64,000 bases of DNA from Bordetella genomosp. 2 (GTDB lineage: Bacteria; Pseudomonadota; Gammaproteobacteria; Burkholderiales; Burkholderiaceae_B), in assembly GCF_002261345.1 (NCBI RefSeq), contig NZ_NEVT01000007.1, forward strand, positions 248,001 to 312,000, in the 5' to 3' direction. The notes under the pieces are model-generated. The model made no database searches. It had not been told where the DNA came from and saw nothing but the letters and a program-made list of their open reading frames with translations. This document shows, piece after piece, positions 63,320 through 64,000 of the stretch. Position numbers and translations under genes: made by a program. Positions within the stretch are counted from its first letter, which is position 1; every line of letters starts with the position of its first letter.

Positions 63320-64000
63320 ATGCCCGAACCCCACGCCGACCCGGCGCTCGCCCAGGCCATCGACATCGTGCGGGACGCGAGCCGGGGCGCGGCGCTGCGG
63401 CCTGAGGTCGCCTCGTTCTTCGATCCCGCCACCAACACGGTCAGCCACGTCGTGTGCGATCCCGGCAGCCGCGCCTGCGCGATCATCGACAGCGTGCTGG
63501 ATTTCGACCCGGCCAGCGGCCGCACACAGCATGCCAGCGCCGACGCCCTGCTCCAGTTCATCCGCGCACGGGGCCTGCAGGTGCAGTGGGTACTGGAAAC
63601 GCACGCCCACGCCGACCATTTTTCCGCCGCGCCGTGGCTGCAGGAACAAGTGGGCGGCCAGCTGGCGATCGGCGAGCGGATCACTGTCGTGCAGCACACG
63701 TTCGGCAAGCTGTTCAACGCGGGCACGCAATACGCGCGCGACGGCAGCCAGTTCGACCGGCTGTTCGCCGACGGCGACCGGTTCCGCATCGGCTCGCTCG
63801 ATGCGGCGGTCCTGCAGGTGCCCGGCCATACGCCGGCCTGCATCGCCTATGTGATCGGCGATGCGGTCTTCGCCGGCGACACGCTGTTCATGCCCGACTA
63901 CGGCACGGCGCGCTGCGACTTCCCCGGCGGCGACGCCGCCACGCTGTACCGGTCGATCCGGCGCCTGCTGCGCCTGCCCGGCAACACGCGCATGTTCCTG
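63320..64000 (+). CDS. Metallo-beta-lactamase-fold hydrolase, persulfide-dioxygenase-like (partial)
   Basis: The first 227 codons are present; the gene runs off the window in frame. The MBL metal motif is LETHAHADHFSAAPWL, followed by FADGDRFRIGSLDAAVLQVPGHTPACIAYVIGDAVFAGDTLFMPDYGTARCDFPGGDAATLYRSI, the ETHE1/Blh-like pattern with the short metal loop. Such proteins oxidise glutathione persulfide or related sulfane sulfur. GGAG precedes the ATG, and an AT-rich inverted repeat lies upstream. A sulfide-detoxification role is inferred. Confidence 0.9.
   Translation, partial: MPEPHADPALAQAIDIVRDASRGAALRPEVASFFDPATNTVSHVVCDPGSRACAIIDSVLDFDPASGRTQHASADALLQFIRARGLQVQWVLETHAHADHFSAAPWLQEQVGGQLAIGERITVVQHTFGKLFNAGTQYARDGSQFDRLFADGDRFRIGSLDAAVLQVPGHTPACIAYVIGDAVFAGDTLFMPDYGTARCDFPGGDAATLYRSIRRLLRLPGNTRMFL

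Overview
The window is about 64 kb of very GC-rich DNA with no rRNA, tRNA, IS element, phage or CRISPR array that I can see. Gene content points to a classical Bordetella (bronchiseptica/parapertussis-like). The evidence is several Bug/TctC solute-binding proteins next to LysR regulators and CoA-dependent catabolic genes, a DUF2946 (CruR) gene heading a TonB-dependent copper receptor (bfrG), and the absence of the dense IS elements expected in B. pertussis. This is inference from gene content, not from a search.

Layout. 1-1257: end of cydA, cydB and a tiny DUF2474 gene (bd-type oxidase). 1332-5453: a giant CheB-CheR-PAS-histidine kinase-receiver fusion. 5482-9371: a secreted His/Gly/Pro-rich protein, then a three-gene periplasmic GMC dehydrogenase (Tat small subunit, FAD subunit, dihaem cytochrome c). 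9376-11377: GNAT, XRE-cupin regulator with an operator over its start, CBS protein, hypothetical. 11483-15858: copper receptor bfrG, its upstream regulator cruR, a GDPD-family phosphodiesterase and thiopurine methyltransferase. 15875-21398: alpha/beta hydrolase divergent from a CGNR regulator, DMT exporter divergent from LysR, small membrane proteins, YceI.

21421-29315: the K+ transport operon, read leftward: a 32-aa small membrane protein, kdpF, kdpA, kdpB, kdpC, kdpD, kdpE. kdpD is broken by a deletion that removes the phospho-acceptor histidine region and shifts the frame, while the KdpE box upstream of the operon is well preserved.

29522-39145: class II aldolase, amidase, VOC protein, a 707-bp non-coding stretch with large hairpin repeats, a CYP152-type P450, DUF3079 protein, a structured leader/attenuator or sRNA before a YpeA-like acetyltransferase, an SDR-membrane fusion, and an M20 peptidase. 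39271-44056: a tripartite efflux operon (OMF lipoprotein, DHA2 pump, HlyD adaptor) divergent from a TetR regulator with palindromic operators. 44104-46913: AraC regulator, cupin, SulP transporter.

47188-62677: a catabolic island for an unidentified acid handled as a CoA thioester: three Bug proteins, two paralogous LysR regulators, two CaiB-type CoA-transferases (one frameshifted), two double-length fused acyl-CoA dehydrogenases, an enoyl-CoA hydratase, a PDC-lactonase-like amidohydrolase, a carboxymuconolactone-decarboxylase-like protein and a GST. Short motifs are shared between its promoters. 62824-64000: a VOC protein and the start of a persulfide-dioxygenase-like metallo-hydrolase with an AT-rich operator.

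The most unusual signals are: (i) two 130-134 nt elements sharing a 66-nt core but flanked by unrelated, internally complementary 32-34 nt stems; (ii) a promoter, Arg-rich mini-ORF, and mutually exclusive terminator/antiterminator ahead of the acetyltransferase; (iii) a CruR homologue whose expected CXXC reads CPFW; (iv) the kdpD deletion.
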